A stretch of 64,000 bases of DNA from an uncultured Microcaldota archaeon (GCA_903884115.1 CAISDH010000033.1:62001-126000), one strand, 5' to 3'. Counted from the first letter of the stretch, positions 34,998-44,681 are shown. Translations and numbers: made by a program. The notes: generated from the sequence alone by a model not told the origin.

Positions 34998-35030
34998 GAC
35001 CGATAGTCCTATGCTCTGCATCGTTGCGGT

Positions 35031-35741
35031 TTAATTGCCTAACGAGTAGCTTATCCCGTCCTTTACTATGTAGAGCAGGCCCTTTATGCCATCCATCGCA
35101 TTGATCTTCTTGCCCTCTTCAAACGTCCTTCCATTGTACCTTATCGGCACCTCCTCGATCTTGTAGCCGTTCCTTACTATCTGCGCAGCAATCTCCGTCT
35201 CTATCAGGAAGTCGCGATGCCGAAGCTTGCTCGGATCTACCATGTTCCTGTAGAACAGCTTGTAACACGTGTATATGTCCGTTATCCTTTGCCTGAAGAA
35301 GAATGAGAAAGCGGAACTCATAGTCATGTTTGCCAGCTTGGCTAGCCGGTACTGATGGCCCACATTCCTGCCCAGTATCCTGCTTCCAAACACCGCGTTT
35401 TTTGCCCCGATCTTGTTTAGCAATTTCTGATAATCTTCAGGGAAATATTCTGAATCCGCATCCTGTATCAGCACCAGCCCGTTCCGTACCATTTTGATTC
35501 CTGCAATAAGTGCCGCACCCTTGCCTCTCTGGATTTTGTTCTTCTTTTTGCGTATCAGCCGTACCCTGCCGTCCCTGGCCATGATCTTTCTCACTATCTC
35601 CGTACTTCTGTCTGTTGAATCGTCCATCACTATTACTCTGGCGACGCAGTCCTGTTTCAGAACCCTGCCGATGATCTGCCCCACAGTCCTCTCCTCATTG
35701 TAGACGGGCACGATCACGCTTATTTTTTCTGCACTCTTCAT
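35031..35741 (-). CDS. Glycosyltransferase family 2 (dolichyl-phosphate sugar synthase-like)
   Basis: Protein of 236 residues with a GT-A fold. The N-terminus is VIVPVYNEERTVGQII, a nucleotide-binding Asp lies in VIVMDDSTD, and the metal-binding DAD motif is in VLIQDADSEYFPEDY. The fourth segment, YTCYKLFYR, matches DPM1/DPG synthase-like enzymes. It lacks C-terminal membrane helices. It probably loads a sugar onto a polyprenyl phosphate, the donor type used by GT-C enzymes such as the converging gene. ATG 35741 is preferred to a TTG nine bases upstream. Confidence 0.9.
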   Translation of the reverse strand: MKSAEKISVIVPVYNEERTVGQIIGRVLKQDCVARVIVMDDSTDRSTEIVRKIMARDGRVRLIRKKKNKIQRGKGAALIAGIKMVRNGLVLIQDADSEYFPEDYQKLLNKIGAKNAVFGSRILGRNVGHQYRLAKLANMTMSSAFSFFFRQRITDIYTCYKLFYRNMVDPSKLRHRDFLIETEIAAQIVRNGYKIEEVPIRYNGRTFEEGKKINAMDGIKGLLYIVKDGISYSLGN

Positions 35742-35781
35742 ATTTCTCAACCCGATGCGGGCATAAACGGCCTAGGGTGCA

Positions 35782-36765
35782 TTATCTGTACCTATCCAAG
35801 TTCTTTGAGAACCAGTCCATCGTTGCTGACAGTCCTTCCTCGAGCGTGAACTTCGGTTCCCATTTGAGCAACTGCCTTGTCTTGCTGCTGTCTACGCCAA
35901 AGTCTATGGGTTTCCCGTCTATCATCTCTCCTGCTTCGTATGGCATCGGCGCAATAGATATGGGCTTAAACCCTTTCTTCTCTGCAATGCCGTTGATCAT
36001 GTTTGCGAGCTCCGTGTTTGTGACTATCCTGTCCCCCTTATTGCCTGCGCAGTTAAGCACCATTCCGTTGTAGGCTTCAACATTGTCAGTAAGCTTGTCG
36101 TAGAACGAGAGGAAATCATCAGCATACGACCACAGTCTCTTCGCTTCTGGAGAGCGCAGCTTGAACTCCTTCTTGTCCTGGAGCGTATGCAGTATGTAGC
36201 GTCCCACCAGCTCGTCAGAGCGCATGCGCGGTCCGTATCCGCTTCCCACAACCACTATGACCACTGGAACTCCATGGCCCCTGTGATATGCCTGATATAG
36301 AAGTTCAACCGCTCCCTTGGTCCAACCGTACTGAGTGGACGGCAGAGGGAACGTCTCTTCAGTGAGAATGGTGTTGACTTTATGTCCGTATCTCGCGTTG
36401 AACGATGAGGGATATATTATTACGGGCTTTTTCTTCATCTCTTTTACGATCTTCAGCAGGTGAAGCGGAGGCAACACGTTTCCAAGAAGCGTGTGCTCCG
36501 GAGACAGCGTACCTTCAGGCCTATCGGCAACAGCAAGTCCGCAATCGACCACTATGTCCATGCCATCGAGGTCCTTTTCTGTTATGTCTACTGTTGACTT
36601 CCATAGGTACTCGACTTTGTCCCTGACATTCACATCAGAGAGTTTCCATGCTTCATCGACTCGGACTATGTCGAGCAACGATACGTTGTATCCCTTGTCT
36701 ATGAACAAGCGGGATAGGCCAGAACCAAGAGTGCCCGCCCCTCCGCAGATTAAAACGTTAGTCAT
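35782..36765 (-). CDS. NAD-dependent nucleotide-sugar epimerase/dehydratase (extended SDR)
   Basis: Protein of 327 residues. The Rossmann motif is LICGGAGTLGSGLSRLF, the serine region YPSSFNARYG and the catalytic YGWTK. The C-terminal half (WEPKFTLEEGLSATMDWF) matches GalE/RfbB-like sugar enzymes. It precedes the GT2 gene by ~40 bp in the same direction, so the pair probably supplies and transfers a sugar. The specific reaction is not determinable. Confidence 0.88.
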   Translation of the reverse strand: MTNVLICGGAGTLGSGLSRLFIDKGYNVSLLDIVRVDEAWKLSDVNVRDKVEYLWKSTVDITEKDLDGMDIVVDCGLAVADRPEGTLSPEHTLLGNVLPPLHLLKIVKEMKKKPVIIYPSSFNARYGHKVNTILTEETFPLPSTQYGWTKGAVELLYQAYHRGHGVPVVIVVVGSGYGPRMRSDELVGRYILHTLQDKKEFKLRSPEAKRLWSYADDFLSFYDKLTDNVEAYNGMVLNCAGNKGDRIVTNTELANMINGIAEKKGFKPISIAPMPYEAGEMIDGKPIDFGVDSSKTRQLLKWEPKFTLEEGLSATMDWFSKNLDRYR

Positions 36766-36862
36766 AAAGAGACTTTACTGAATTCAGGTATAAAAGTCTT
36801 GCTCCTCTATCGTTGAGAATTCCTTTCCTTATGAAGGACCCGCATATAGGAAACGCCTGCAA

Positions 36863-38182
36863 TCATCTTTTCTTATCGGACTTCTTTATCGCATTCTCCA
36901 GTACGTCCATACCCTTTTCTATGTTATCCATCTCCATGGTTATCGGAGGTATTATCCTTATGGTTGAAATCCCTGCAGGCAACAGAAGCAATCCGTTACG
37001 GAAGCACTCGTCCACAATCTTTGCCCGCTCAGCAACCGCCGGTACCTTGCTCCTTCTGTCCCTGACAAGTTCCATGCCTATCATGAGCCCAATGCCCCTG
37101 ACGTCGCCGATGATATCATAGTCTGACATCATCTCATGCAGCCTGTCCATCACGAACTCTCCCTTGGTTCTTACTGCGCCCTGCAAGCTCTTCATGTTTC
37201 TCTTCACGTAGTCCAGCGACGCTTCTGCCGCTGCTATGGCGAGAAGGTTGCCTCCAAAAGTGCCTGCATGCTCTCCTGGCTTCGAATCTCCAAGAGCCCT
37301 TCTTGCTACAGTGGCGCCTATCGGAACACCCGCGCCAAGAGCCTTTGACATCGTGTATATATCCGCTTCAACTCCGAAGTTGTCAAGCGCAAGGAACTTG
37401 CCTGTGCGCATGTAGCCTGCCTGGATCTCATCGTCAACAAGCAGTATGCCGTTGTCGCTCGCCAGCTTTCTCAGCTTCTGCACGAACCTCTTGGGCGGCA
37501 CGATGTAACCACCCTCTCCCTGCACAGGCTCCATGAATATTGCTGCTATCTCGTCCGGCGAAGTCTCTTTTGCAAAGATGTTGCTCTCTACGAAATCAAT
37601 GCATGCGTCTGCGCACTCGTCTTCGCTGCTCGTGTTGAACGGGCACCTGTATGGGTATGGATACGGAGCGTGTATCACATTCGGTCCAGGCCCTATGTAT
37701 TTGCGCTGTATTGCCTTTGATGCGGTGAGCCCCAGAGCGCCGAGCGTCCTTCCATGGAATGAGTTGTAGAAAGACAGCAGGTACGGACGCCGCGTGAATA
37801 TCCTTGTAAGCTTTATCGCGTCCTCTATGGACTCTGCGCCAGAGTTGGAGAAAAACACACGGCCGAACCCTTTCGGGAACATGGTCACGAGCTTTTCGGC
37901 GAACCTGACAGGCGTCTCCGAGAAGAAATCAAGGAACGCAGGGTGCATGAGCTTGTCTACCTGCCCCTTTACTGCCTGTCTTATCTCTTCATTGGCGTTG
38001 TCTCCAAGTGTGTACACGCCTATGAAGCTTGAGAAGTCTATGAATCTGTTTCCTGCCACGTCGTAGGCAAAATCTCCCGATGCATGATCCACCACGAACG
38101 GGAAGTGCTCTCTTGACGTTGTGAACATTACCTTCTTGTCCCGCGCTATTATGTTTCTTATCCTGTCGTTGATTTTTATCAT
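36863..38182 (-). CDS. Class III PLP aminotransferase (GabT/ArgD/LysJ-like)
   Basis: Protein of 439 residues that moves an omega-amino group to 2-oxoglutarate. Key parts: VFFSNSGAESIEDAIKLTR (cofactor phosphate loop), FYNSFHGRTLGALGLT, the Asp that holds the pyridine ring in LLVDDEIQAGY, and the Schiff-base Lys in YTMSKALGAGVPIGA. Sequence features favour 4-aminobutyrate or acetyl-ornithine type, but substrate choice is unsure. It sits 1 bp after the acyl-CoA synthetase genes, which links it to amino-acid breakdown giving ATP. Confidence 0.9.
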   Translation of the reverse strand: MIKINDRIRNIIARDKKVMFTTSREHFPFVVDHASGDFAYDVAGNRFIDFSSFIGVYTLGDNANEEIRQAVKGQVDKLMHPAFLDFFSETPVRFAEKLVTMFPKGFGRVFFSNSGAESIEDAIKLTRIFTRRPYLLSFYNSFHGRTLGALGLTASKAIQRKYIGPGPNVIHAPYPYPYRCPFNTSSEDECADACIDFVESNIFAKETSPDEIAAIFMEPVQGEGGYIVPPKRFVQKLRKLASDNGILLVDDEIQAGYMRTGKFLALDNFGVEADIYTMSKALGAGVPIGATVARRALGDSKPGEHAGTFGGNLLAIAAAEASLDYVKRNMKSLQGAVRTKGEFVMDRLHEMMSDYDIIGDVRGIGLMIGMELVRDRRSKVPAVAERAKIVDECFRNGLLLLPAGISTIRIIPPITMEMDNIEKGMDVLENAIKKSDKKR

Positions 38183-38183
38183 G

Positions 38184-39566
38184 CTATTGCCTGTAGCGAG
38201 AATAGCTTATCAGCGCCGCGAGCGAGCTTGCGGCGTCGCTTGGCGAGGAATACACGGGCACCCCTGAACTCTCCAGCATGATTTTGTGCATTTCAGTGAA
38301 GTTCCCTCCCATGCAGATCACGACCATCGGCTTCTTCATGCCTGTGGCGTGGTGTATCAGCTTCTCGGCTACCCTGGAATCTGCGCCTGGGGTCTGGAAC
38401 AGCGCGACAACTATAAGAGCGTCAACTCCAGGATCCGCCTCTATGACATCAAGCGCGTCTCCGAATCTCTTGTCGTCCGCATCTCCGCCCACGTCCAAAG
38501 GCAGGCGTATGTTGACTATCGGCGGCATCGTCTTCCTCAATGTCGCTTGAGAAGCTTCCGTTAGCTGTGCTTGCTTCAGGTCGTTGTCTGCGAGCGCATC
38601 TGTAGCGAGCACGCCCATACCTCCGCCATTCGTGAGTATCGCAACCCTGTTGCCTGTGCAGAGCGGTTGCCCGGATAGGATCTTCGCATAGTTTAGAAGG
38701 TCCTTCAGGTCTTTTGCGGCTGTGAATCCGAACTGCCTGAATACTGCGTCATAAGCTTCATAACCGCCTGCAAGTGCGGCAGTGTGCGAGTGGGCTGCCT
38801 GCATGCCAGCATCGCTCCTGCCTCCTTTTATTATAACCACTGGCTTTATCTTCGTCGCCTTCTTCGCAACCTCTACGAACTCCTTGCCGCGCTTCACTCC
38901 CTCTATGTAAAAGACGATGACTTTTGTCTCCTTGTCATGCATCAGGTAGTTGAGCACATCCACTTCATCAATGACTGCCGCGTTGCCATACGATATGAAG
39001 CGCGCAAGGCCGAATCCCTCGTGCATCATCTCATCAAGCACTGCGCTGCCTACCGCGCCGCTCTGAGACACAAAGCTTATGTTGCCGATCTTCGGCTTGT
39101 CCAGTTTGAATGTGGGCAGGAACAGCGTGTTTATCCTTGACCTGAGGTCCATGACCCCCAGGCAGTTAGGTCCTATGACCGGCAGCGCGTATTTCTTTGC
39201 CACTCTTTCTAGCTCCTTCTCAAGGTCCACGTTGCCTACCTCTGCGAATCCGGCGCTTATCACCACGACGCCCTTGACGTGCGCCTTGCCGCACTCCTCG
39301 AGCGCAGCGGGTACTGCCTGAGCAGGTATCGCGATGACAGCGAGATCTATGTTCTGCTTCACATCGAGAACGCTTTTGTATGCCTTGAATCCGAGTATGC
39401 TCCCCTGGCTGTTTATGTTTATGGGAAAGATCTTGCCTGAGAATCCGACATCTATGTAGTTCCGCATTATTATGTTTCCTATTTTGCCTGTGTTATCAGT
39501 AGCGCCTATTATCGCGACCGACTTTGGATACATTATCGGAGTGAGGTCCGCGTATTTTTGTGTCAT
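38184..39566 (-). CDS. acdA: ADP-forming acetyl/acyl-CoA synthetase, alpha subunit
   Basis: Protein of 460 residues that makes ATP directly from acyl-CoA, ADP and phosphate, a hallmark of archaeal fermentation. It has a CoA-binding Rossmann domain (VAIIGATDNTGKIGNIIM), a succinyl-CoA ligase-like domain with SQSGAVGSAVLDEM, and the phospho-His region HSHTAALAGG. A C-terminal flavodoxin-like domain follows. The separate beta subunit overlaps upstream by 4 bp, so the enzyme is the split alpha/beta form. Confidence 0.94.
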   Translation of the reverse strand: MTQKYADLTPIMYPKSVAIIGATDNTGKIGNIIMRNYIDVGFSGKIFPININSQGSILGFKAYKSVLDVKQNIDLAVIAIPAQAVPAALEECGKAHVKGVVVISAGFAEVGNVDLEKELERVAKKYALPVIGPNCLGVMDLRSRINTLFLPTFKLDKPKIGNISFVSQSGAVGSAVLDEMMHEGFGLARFISYGNAAVIDEVDVLNYLMHDKETKVIVFYIEGVKRGKEFVEVAKKATKIKPVVIIKGGRSDAGMQAAHSHTAALAGGYEAYDAVFRQFGFTAAKDLKDLLNYAKILSGQPLCTGNRVAILTNGGGMGVLATDALADNDLKQAQLTEASQATLRKTMPPIVNIRLPLDVGGDADDKRFGDALDVIEADPGVDALIVVALFQTPGADSRVAEKLIHHATGMKKPMVVICMGGNFTEMHKIMLESSGVPVYSSPSDAASSLAALISYSRYRQ

Positions 39567-40180
39567 TGTAACAACATCCTCAAGTCTACGGCATCGTATG
39601 TGCCATCGTGCAGTATTATCGGGTTCAGGTCAAGCTCCTCCATCTTGTTCTCTGAAAACAGTTTTGACGTATTCTCCAGAAGCGACACTATCATTTTCTC
39701 CGTCTTGTCATCAGGCGCTATCATCTTTCTCGACTTCAGTTGGTAAAGCATCGCCAGCGCGTCTTTCTTTCCTATCGGGCACAGGCGCAATGCAAAATCC
39801 TTGAAGATCTCTACGTACGTTCCGCCAAGGCCGATCAGCAGCAGCTTTCCAAACTGCGGGTCTGTCTTGCCTCCAATTATTATCTCAATGCCCTTGCCCA
39901 CCATCCTCTGTGCAAGCACCTTGTACGGGCTAAGGTCCCGCGCCTTTATTTCAAGCGCTTTGTACGCCGACCTTACCTTCTCTTCAGAATTCAGGTTCAG
40001 TGCAACCAAGCCGTGGCTGGCCTTGTGCAGGGCCTTCTCGCTTATCACCTTCAGAACTATCGCGTCGCTAGAGGCGAACTTTGCGGCATCATCCGCGCTT
40101 GTAACATACTTGCTATCCACGCTTCGAATCCCATGGTCCTGGAGGAGCTTTTGGGCTTGCATGTAGTCCAGCAGTTGCAT
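39563..40180 (-). CDS. acdB: ADP-forming acetyl/acyl-CoA synthetase, beta subunit
   Basis: ATP-grasp subunit of 205 residues that passes phosphate between the phospho-His of the alpha subunit and ADP. The family marks are VLKVISEKALHKASHGLV, QRMVGKGIEIIIGGKTDPQFG, LIGLGGTYVEIFKD and a C-terminal EELDLNPIIL. It lies first in the acdB-acdA-aminotransferase operon and overlaps acdA by ATGA. Confidence 0.93.
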   Translation of the reverse strand: MQLLDYMQAQKLLQDHGIRSVDSKYVTSADDAAKFASSDAIVLKVISEKALHKASHGLVALNLNSEEKVRSAYKALEIKARDLSPYKVLAQRMVGKGIEIIIGGKTDPQFGKLLLIGLGGTYVEIFKDFALRLCPIGKKDALAMLYQLKSRKMIAPDDKTEKMIVSLLENTSKLFSENKMEELDLNPIILHDGTYDAVDLRMLLQ

Positions 40181-40191
40181 AGCATCAACGA

Positions 40192-40929
40192 TTATATTTT
40201 CTTAAATAATATGAGCGCGTACACTACAGCGATCACTACGACAACAGCCGCGATGCCGATGATGAGCATCTTTCTCCTCTTCTTCCCTGCGCGTATCTTC
40301 TCCTCTGCTTCTGCCAAGCTTTTTTCCGGAGGCATCTGCGCAGCGTTCTGCGCCGCCTGCGCTTCGACCTTGGGCTGTGCAGCCTGAGGATTCTGTTGGA
40401 AGCCCTGTTGCATCATCTGCTTTGTCTGCTGTGCTGTCGGAGCTGCTGTGCCAGCGTCTGTTCCTGCTTGAGGCATGCCTGCCTTGACCTGGAGGAAGCC
40501 CTTCTCTGTAAGTGCGATGCTGACGTTGCCGTTCCTCATGTCGTAAGAAAGGTACGCGTTCTGCGCCAGCTTGTAGATCCTAAGCGCAAAGTCCTTCTGC
40601 GTCACGTTAACGCTCTGATTCAGCTCCTGTACGTTGCGCTTTCCTGCAGAGAGCTGGTTCAGTATTGTGAAGTCTAGTTGGTCGAAAGGCGTGTTCGCCT
40701 TGTCGTGCGCATCGTTAAGCAGCTGTTTTCCCAGTTCTGTGATGGTTATCGCGCTCTGTCCTGGAAATGCCGTGGTAAAATCAATCAGGCCCTTCTGCTT
40801 AAGCGTCGCAAGTATGCTCGATGCGTCGAAAAATGAAGAATTTATGACACCTCCGAACTTCTCAACAACAGAGTCGGGAGTTATCCGTGTAAGTGCGGCG
40901 AGGTCTACAAAATTAATCTCATCAGCCAT
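40192..40929 (-). CDS. Winged-helix protein with a C-terminal membrane anchor
   Basis: Protein of 245 residues starting at ATG 40929 (MADEINFVDL). Two consecutive winged-helix-like units are visible (ASSILATLKQKGLIDFTT..TELGKQLL and LDFTILNQLSAGKRNVQELN..LTEKGFLQV). A Gln/Ala/Pro-rich linker, a basic stretch (RAGKKRRKM) and a single transmembrane helix (LIIGIAAVVVVIAVVYALIL) follow. This is a tail-anchored layout that could hold DNA or a regulator at the membrane. No specific family was recognised. It diverges from the beta-CASP gene. Confidence 0.75.
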   Translation of the reverse strand: MADEINFVDLAALTRITPDSVVEKFGGVINSSFFDASSILATLKQKGLIDFTTAFPGQSAITITELGKQLLNDAHDKANTPFDQLDFTILNQLSAGKRNVQELNQSVNVTQKDFALRIYKLAQNAYLSYDMRNGNVSIALTEKGFLQVKAGMPQAGTDAGTAAPTAQQTKQMMQQGFQQNPQAAQPKVEAQAAQNAAQMPPEKSLAEAEEKIRAGKKRRKMLIIGIAAVVVVIAVVYALILFKKI

Positions 40930-41012
40930 GCTACTATAAAGAAACAAACATATATTAACTTTGCAGGGAGATATCGACATTGTTCTGCGTATTCTCAAAG
41001 CGAATGGTTTCT

Positions 41013-42254
41013 ATGTTATTAAGATTTCTGGGCGGTGCCCAGGAAGTAGGAAGGTCTGCTGTATTGCTAGAAGATGGGAAGCAACTCCTTCTCGACTATG
41101 GGGTAAAGATTGACCACAAGATGGAATACCCGTTGTCAATACCAAAAGCGGATGCGGTTGTCCTGAGCCATGCCCATCTTGACCACTGCGGGTTCATGCC
41201 TGCACTCTACAACAAGACGTTACCTCCCACGATAGGCACCGCGCCGACCCTGAAGCTTTCGCAGCTGCTGCTCGAGGACTCCTTGGGCATCGCCAGGAAG
41301 CAGCATGTGCCAGAGCGCTTCCACAAGCGGCAGATAAGGAGCTTTGAGAACAGGTTCGTAAGCACTGACTACCACGAAAATGCTGACGCAGGCGGCTTCG
41401 ACATAGAGCTCTTTGACGCTGGGCACATAAGCGGCAGCGCGATAACACGGATAAACAGGAGAGGTCGCAGAATAGTCTACACTGGCGACTTCAAGCTCAC
41501 GCCGCAGCGCCTTCACAAAGGCGCAGAGATTGTGGAGAGCGACGTGCTGATAACGGAATCAACGTATGCCACCAGGGTGCACCCGGACGTGCAAATGCTC
41601 GTGACCGAGTTCATAGGCAAGATCAAGGAGGTGCTTGACAACGGCGGCACTGCGCTGCTTCCCGTATTTGCAGTGGGAAGGAGCCAGGAGATCCTCACAA
41701 TACTCTACGAGCACGGCCTTGCTGGTAGGACATACCTGGACGGCATGGCAAAGTCTGCAACATCCGCTGTGCTGAGGTATCCGCAATTCATCACAAACGA
41801 AGAGCTTCTGTCAAATGCTGTTTCAGAGACCACGCTGATAAACGAGCATGGTGACAGGGACAGGGCGCTTGAAGAGCCATCCATAATACTTACTACTGCA
41901 GGCATGCTAAACGGCGGGCCTGTCCTTGATTACATAACGCGGCTCAACAGGAATTCGTACGTATTCCTTACAGGCTATCAGGTCAAAGGCACAAACGGAA
42001 GGATGCTGTTGGACCACGGAAGGATAAACTTGCACGGCAAATCCCGGAAGATAACGACCCCCGTAAGCTATTACGATTTCTCCGCGCACGCGGACAGGAA
42101 CGACCTCCACGAGTACATCAAGAGGAGCGGACCGCAGACTGTCGTTTGCATGCACGGGGATGTTGAATCCACCACGCAGCTAGCAGAGAGCCTGAAGCTT
42201 GACGGATACGAGGCGTACGCTCCCAAGATCGGCGACACCATAGAGATAAAGTAG
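41013..42254 (+). CDS. Beta-CASP metallo-beta-lactamase ribonuclease (archaeal CPSF2/RNase J-like)
   Basis: Protein of 413 residues that cuts or trims RNA from the 5' side or at 3'-end sites. The metal motif 2 is SHAHLDHCG, with further ligands in DAGHISGSA and YTGDFK. The beta-CASP domain has LPVFAVGRSQEIL, TTAGMLNGGPVL and the final SAHADRNDL and MHGD. No N-terminal KH domains are present, so it is the short archaeal form. ATG 41013 (MLLRFLGGAQEVG) fits family starts; ATG 41004 or a TTG at 40980 would extend it. Confidence 0.92.
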   Translation: MLLRFLGGAQEVGRSAVLLEDGKQLLLDYGVKIDHKMEYPLSIPKADAVVLSHAHLDHCGFMPALYNKTLPPTIGTAPTLKLSQLLLEDSLGIARKQHVPERFHKRQIRSFENRFVSTDYHENADAGGFDIELFDAGHISGSAITRINRRGRRIVYTGDFKLTPQRLHKGAEIVESDVLITESTYATRVHPDVQMLVTEFIGKIKEVLDNGGTALLPVFAVGRSQEILTILYEHGLAGRTYLDGMAKSATSAVLRYPQFITNEELLSNAVSETTLINEHGDRDRALEEPSIILTTAGMLNGGPVLDYITRLNRNSYVFLTGYQVKGTNGRMLLDHGRINLHGKSRKITTPVSYYDFSAHADRNDLHEYIKRSGPQTVVCMHGDVESTTQLAESLKLDGYEAYAPKIGDTIEIK

Positions 42255-42345
42255 GATATGCGAGGGCTTTCTGGGCAGATAGTCTAACCTGCTGGCCAAA
42301 TCCCTTCCGCTTGACAAAAGCAGAATAAAGCACAGCACGCAAAAG

Positions 42346-42354
42346 TATTAAATA
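42346..42354 (+). promoter_or_regulatory. TATA-like box of the DUF3494 gene
   Basis: TATTAAATA is centred about 32 bp before ATG 42382 and only 17 bp before ATG 42367, supporting the later start. Confidence 0.45.
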
Positions 42355-42381
42355 ACTCTGCTTAGTATGATACTCGATTCC

Positions 42382-44658
42382 ATGATGGGAAAAAATAGAC
42401 TGTTCGGCATGCTTTTCGGTATGGTTTTCCTAGCGCTTTTTCTAGTGCAGTCGGCTAGCGCTCTGTCTATATCAGTTGCACTATCTTCAACGCCGGCTCT
42501 GCCTTCACCTCAAGCCATAGGCAATATTGTTGTATTCAATGCGCTTGCAACTGGAGGAAGCGGAATCTACCTGACATACTCTTTCCTAGTATTCAACTCA
42601 GTAACTAACACAGTGGTCGGATATCAGTCTAGCTCCTCAAACAGCTTCACGTATACGGTAAACGGATTGGTTGGAGATACACAGTTCGCAAACGTTGTTG
42701 TCGTCGATAGCGGCAGTAATACCGTAAATTCTATTAATTCGGGAATGCTTACAGTAGTAACTGGAATTACATGCCCTTCCTGCCATGCGACAGCAGTGAA
42801 TCTTAGGACGGCAGGCGATTTTGCTGCCTTTGCAGATCAGGGCATCTCATTTTCAGGAACAACTCCCGTTATTGGAGATATTGGATTGGGTCCGGCAGTG
42901 ACTAGCACGTCCTTCACAGGATTTAGTCAAACACAGACCAACACAATCCCTCTTAACACATATGCGACATCAACTTATGTGATCGGAAGAATGTATGCAT
43001 ATGATTATGCCGTGCCAACTCCGGCCAACGTCGGCACAGCAGCAGGCGATATGCTGACTGCATATACTAATGCACAGGGCGAGACAAACCCCACAGCTTC
43101 CGAACTTGGTGCCGGAATTATCGGTGGTATGACACTTGCACCCGGCCTTTACAAGTGGTCCTCGGGCGTCACTATACCGATAACTACAACTCTTACTCTT
43201 GATGCCCAGGGCAATCCAAACGCCCTCTGGGTATTCCAGATTGCAGGAGCATTTTCCAACCTTGGTAATGTTGTCCTGATTAACGGTGCACAAGCTAAAA
43301 ACGTCTACTGGGCGGTTGCAGGGGCAGGAGGCCCGATTGGAGTGACTCTTGGAAGCGGTTCTTCCACAGTTGGAACTATTCTGTCTTCCTATGCTATTGC
43401 ATTCTCTGGCACAGGTGCAGCACTGAATGGCAGAGCCCTGTCACAGACTACAGTTACCCTGGCAGGCAACACTGGAACTTTTGCAATACCTGCAGGATCT
43501 GCGGTGCCGCCATTTGCAATAAACACCGTAACTACCCTGACTTCAAATGATAATCCTGCAGCATTAGGAGATACGATAACATTCACTGCAAATGTAATAC
43601 CAAGCGCAGGTTCAATTCCCAATAATGAGCTAATAACCTACTATGACGGTGCAACTGTTATTGGAACCGGAAACACAGTATCTGGATTAAATTCAATCGC
43701 ACTGTCCTCTCTTACTGCGGGGAGCCACAGCCTAACTGCAGTATATGCTGGATATTCTGACTTTGGATCGAGCACAAGCAATACGCTAGTGCAGGTAGTA
43801 AGTCCTGCCGGTGCAACTACCACCATAGTAGGAGCAACTACTACTGTTCCATCAGGTAATGGTAACGGCGGAAGTAGCGGAGGCACAAGCGAAGGCAGTG
43901 GCGGCACAACAGCAGGAGGTTCATCAGCAACGCCTGTCATAATCAGCCTTAGCAATGGATCCTGCTTCCAGATAGTGAACTTAAGCCAGGACAACACGCA
44001 GAAACTCCACATGAATGGAGGCATTAATCTGACTACCGTCCTGAATTTCATATCTCCGGACGCCGGCGGAGTAAGCATAAACAATAAGACTTACACCCTT
44101 GCACTGGGACAGTTCCAGGTAGTGGGATACAAGAGCAACAACTACACGTACACCGTGCTGCTCAACAACATCACATACGTGCCAATAAGGCATACCATAA
44201 CTCTGACCCTGTGCGCAGCACCTATAGTGCTCTCACCTACTGTGCCTGTCATAGTCAACGGGACGCCCACAGCGGTGCTTCTGACAGTAGCTTCGAAGAG
44301 TGCGTCTGCTGGCCAGACAGACATAGTGTCTGCAACCACGTCATCGACCGGTCCAATAGTTATGCTGGTTGACGGCACTGTTCAGGCTAAGGGAACTACA
44401 TCAGTAACATTCAATGTCGGAAGTCTATCCGCAGGCCAGCAGTACACCGTACAGGCTTGCGATATAAGCACGCTTCCGCAAGTATGCAGCCTTGTGCAGA
44501 AACTGAACATACTTGCACCAACAGCTGCAAGCACCACAGTGCCGCCTACACCTGTCAGCTCAAACAATGACTTGCTCTACGCGGGCATAGCCGTTGTGGT
44601 TGTAGCTGCTGTAGGAGGAGTGGCATACTACCTGCTAATGAAGAAGCCGAAGAAGTAA
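42382..44658 (+). CDS. Secreted ice-binding-like (DUF3494) surface protein with Ig-like domains and membrane anchor
   Basis: Protein of 758 residues. A signal peptide (FLALFLVQSASALS) precedes a beta domain of ~110 residues. Next comes a DUF3494 domain, the fold of microbial ice-binding proteins, with NLRTAGDFAAFADQGISF, TPVIGDIGLGPAV, GMTLAPGLYKWSSGV, LTLDAQGNPNALWVFQI and NVVLINGAQAKNVYW. A bacterial Ig-like domain (TLTSNDNPAALGDTITFTAN), a Gly/Ser/Thr linker, another beta domain and a C-terminal helix with KKPKK anchor follow. Real ice binding is not implied; many relatives are adhesins. Base use is slightly AT-richer than neighbours. Confidence 0.88.
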   Translation: MMGKNRLFGMLFGMVFLALFLVQSASALSISVALSSTPALPSPQAIGNIVVFNALATGGSGIYLTYSFLVFNSVTNTVVGYQSSSSNSFTYTVNGLVGDTQFANVVVVDSGSNTVNSINSGMLTVVTGITCPSCHATAVNLRTAGDFAAFADQGISFSGTTPVIGDIGLGPAVTSTSFTGFSQTQTNTIPLNTYATSTYVIGRMYAYDYAVPTPANVGTAAGDMLTAYTNAQGETNPTASELGAGIIGGMTLAPGLYKWSSGVTIPITTTLTLDAQGNPNALWVFQIAGAFSNLGNVVLINGAQAKNVYWAVAGAGGPIGVTLGSGSSTVGTILSSYAIAFSGTGAALNGRALSQTTVTLAGNTGTFAIPAGSAVPPFAINTVTTLTSNDNPAALGDTITFTANVIPSAGSIPNNELITYYDGATVIGTGNTVSGLNSIALSSLTAGSHSLTAVYAGYSDFGSSTSNTLVQVVSPAGATTTIVGATTTVPSGNGNGGSSGGTSEGSGGTTAGGSSATPVIISLSNGSCFQIVNLSQDNTQKLHMNGGINLTTVLNFISPDAGGVSINNKTYTLALGQFQVVGYKSNNYTYTVLLNNITYVPIRHTITLTLCAAPIVLSPTVPVIVNGTPTAVLLTVASKSASAGQTDIVSATTSSTGPIVMLVDGTVQAKGTTSVTFNVGSLSAGQQYTVQACDISTLPQVCSLVQKLNILAPTAASTTVPPTPVSSNNDLLYAGIAVVVVAAVGGVAYYLLMKKPKK

Positions 44659-44681
44659 ATAACGGCATGTTAGGCTGAATT

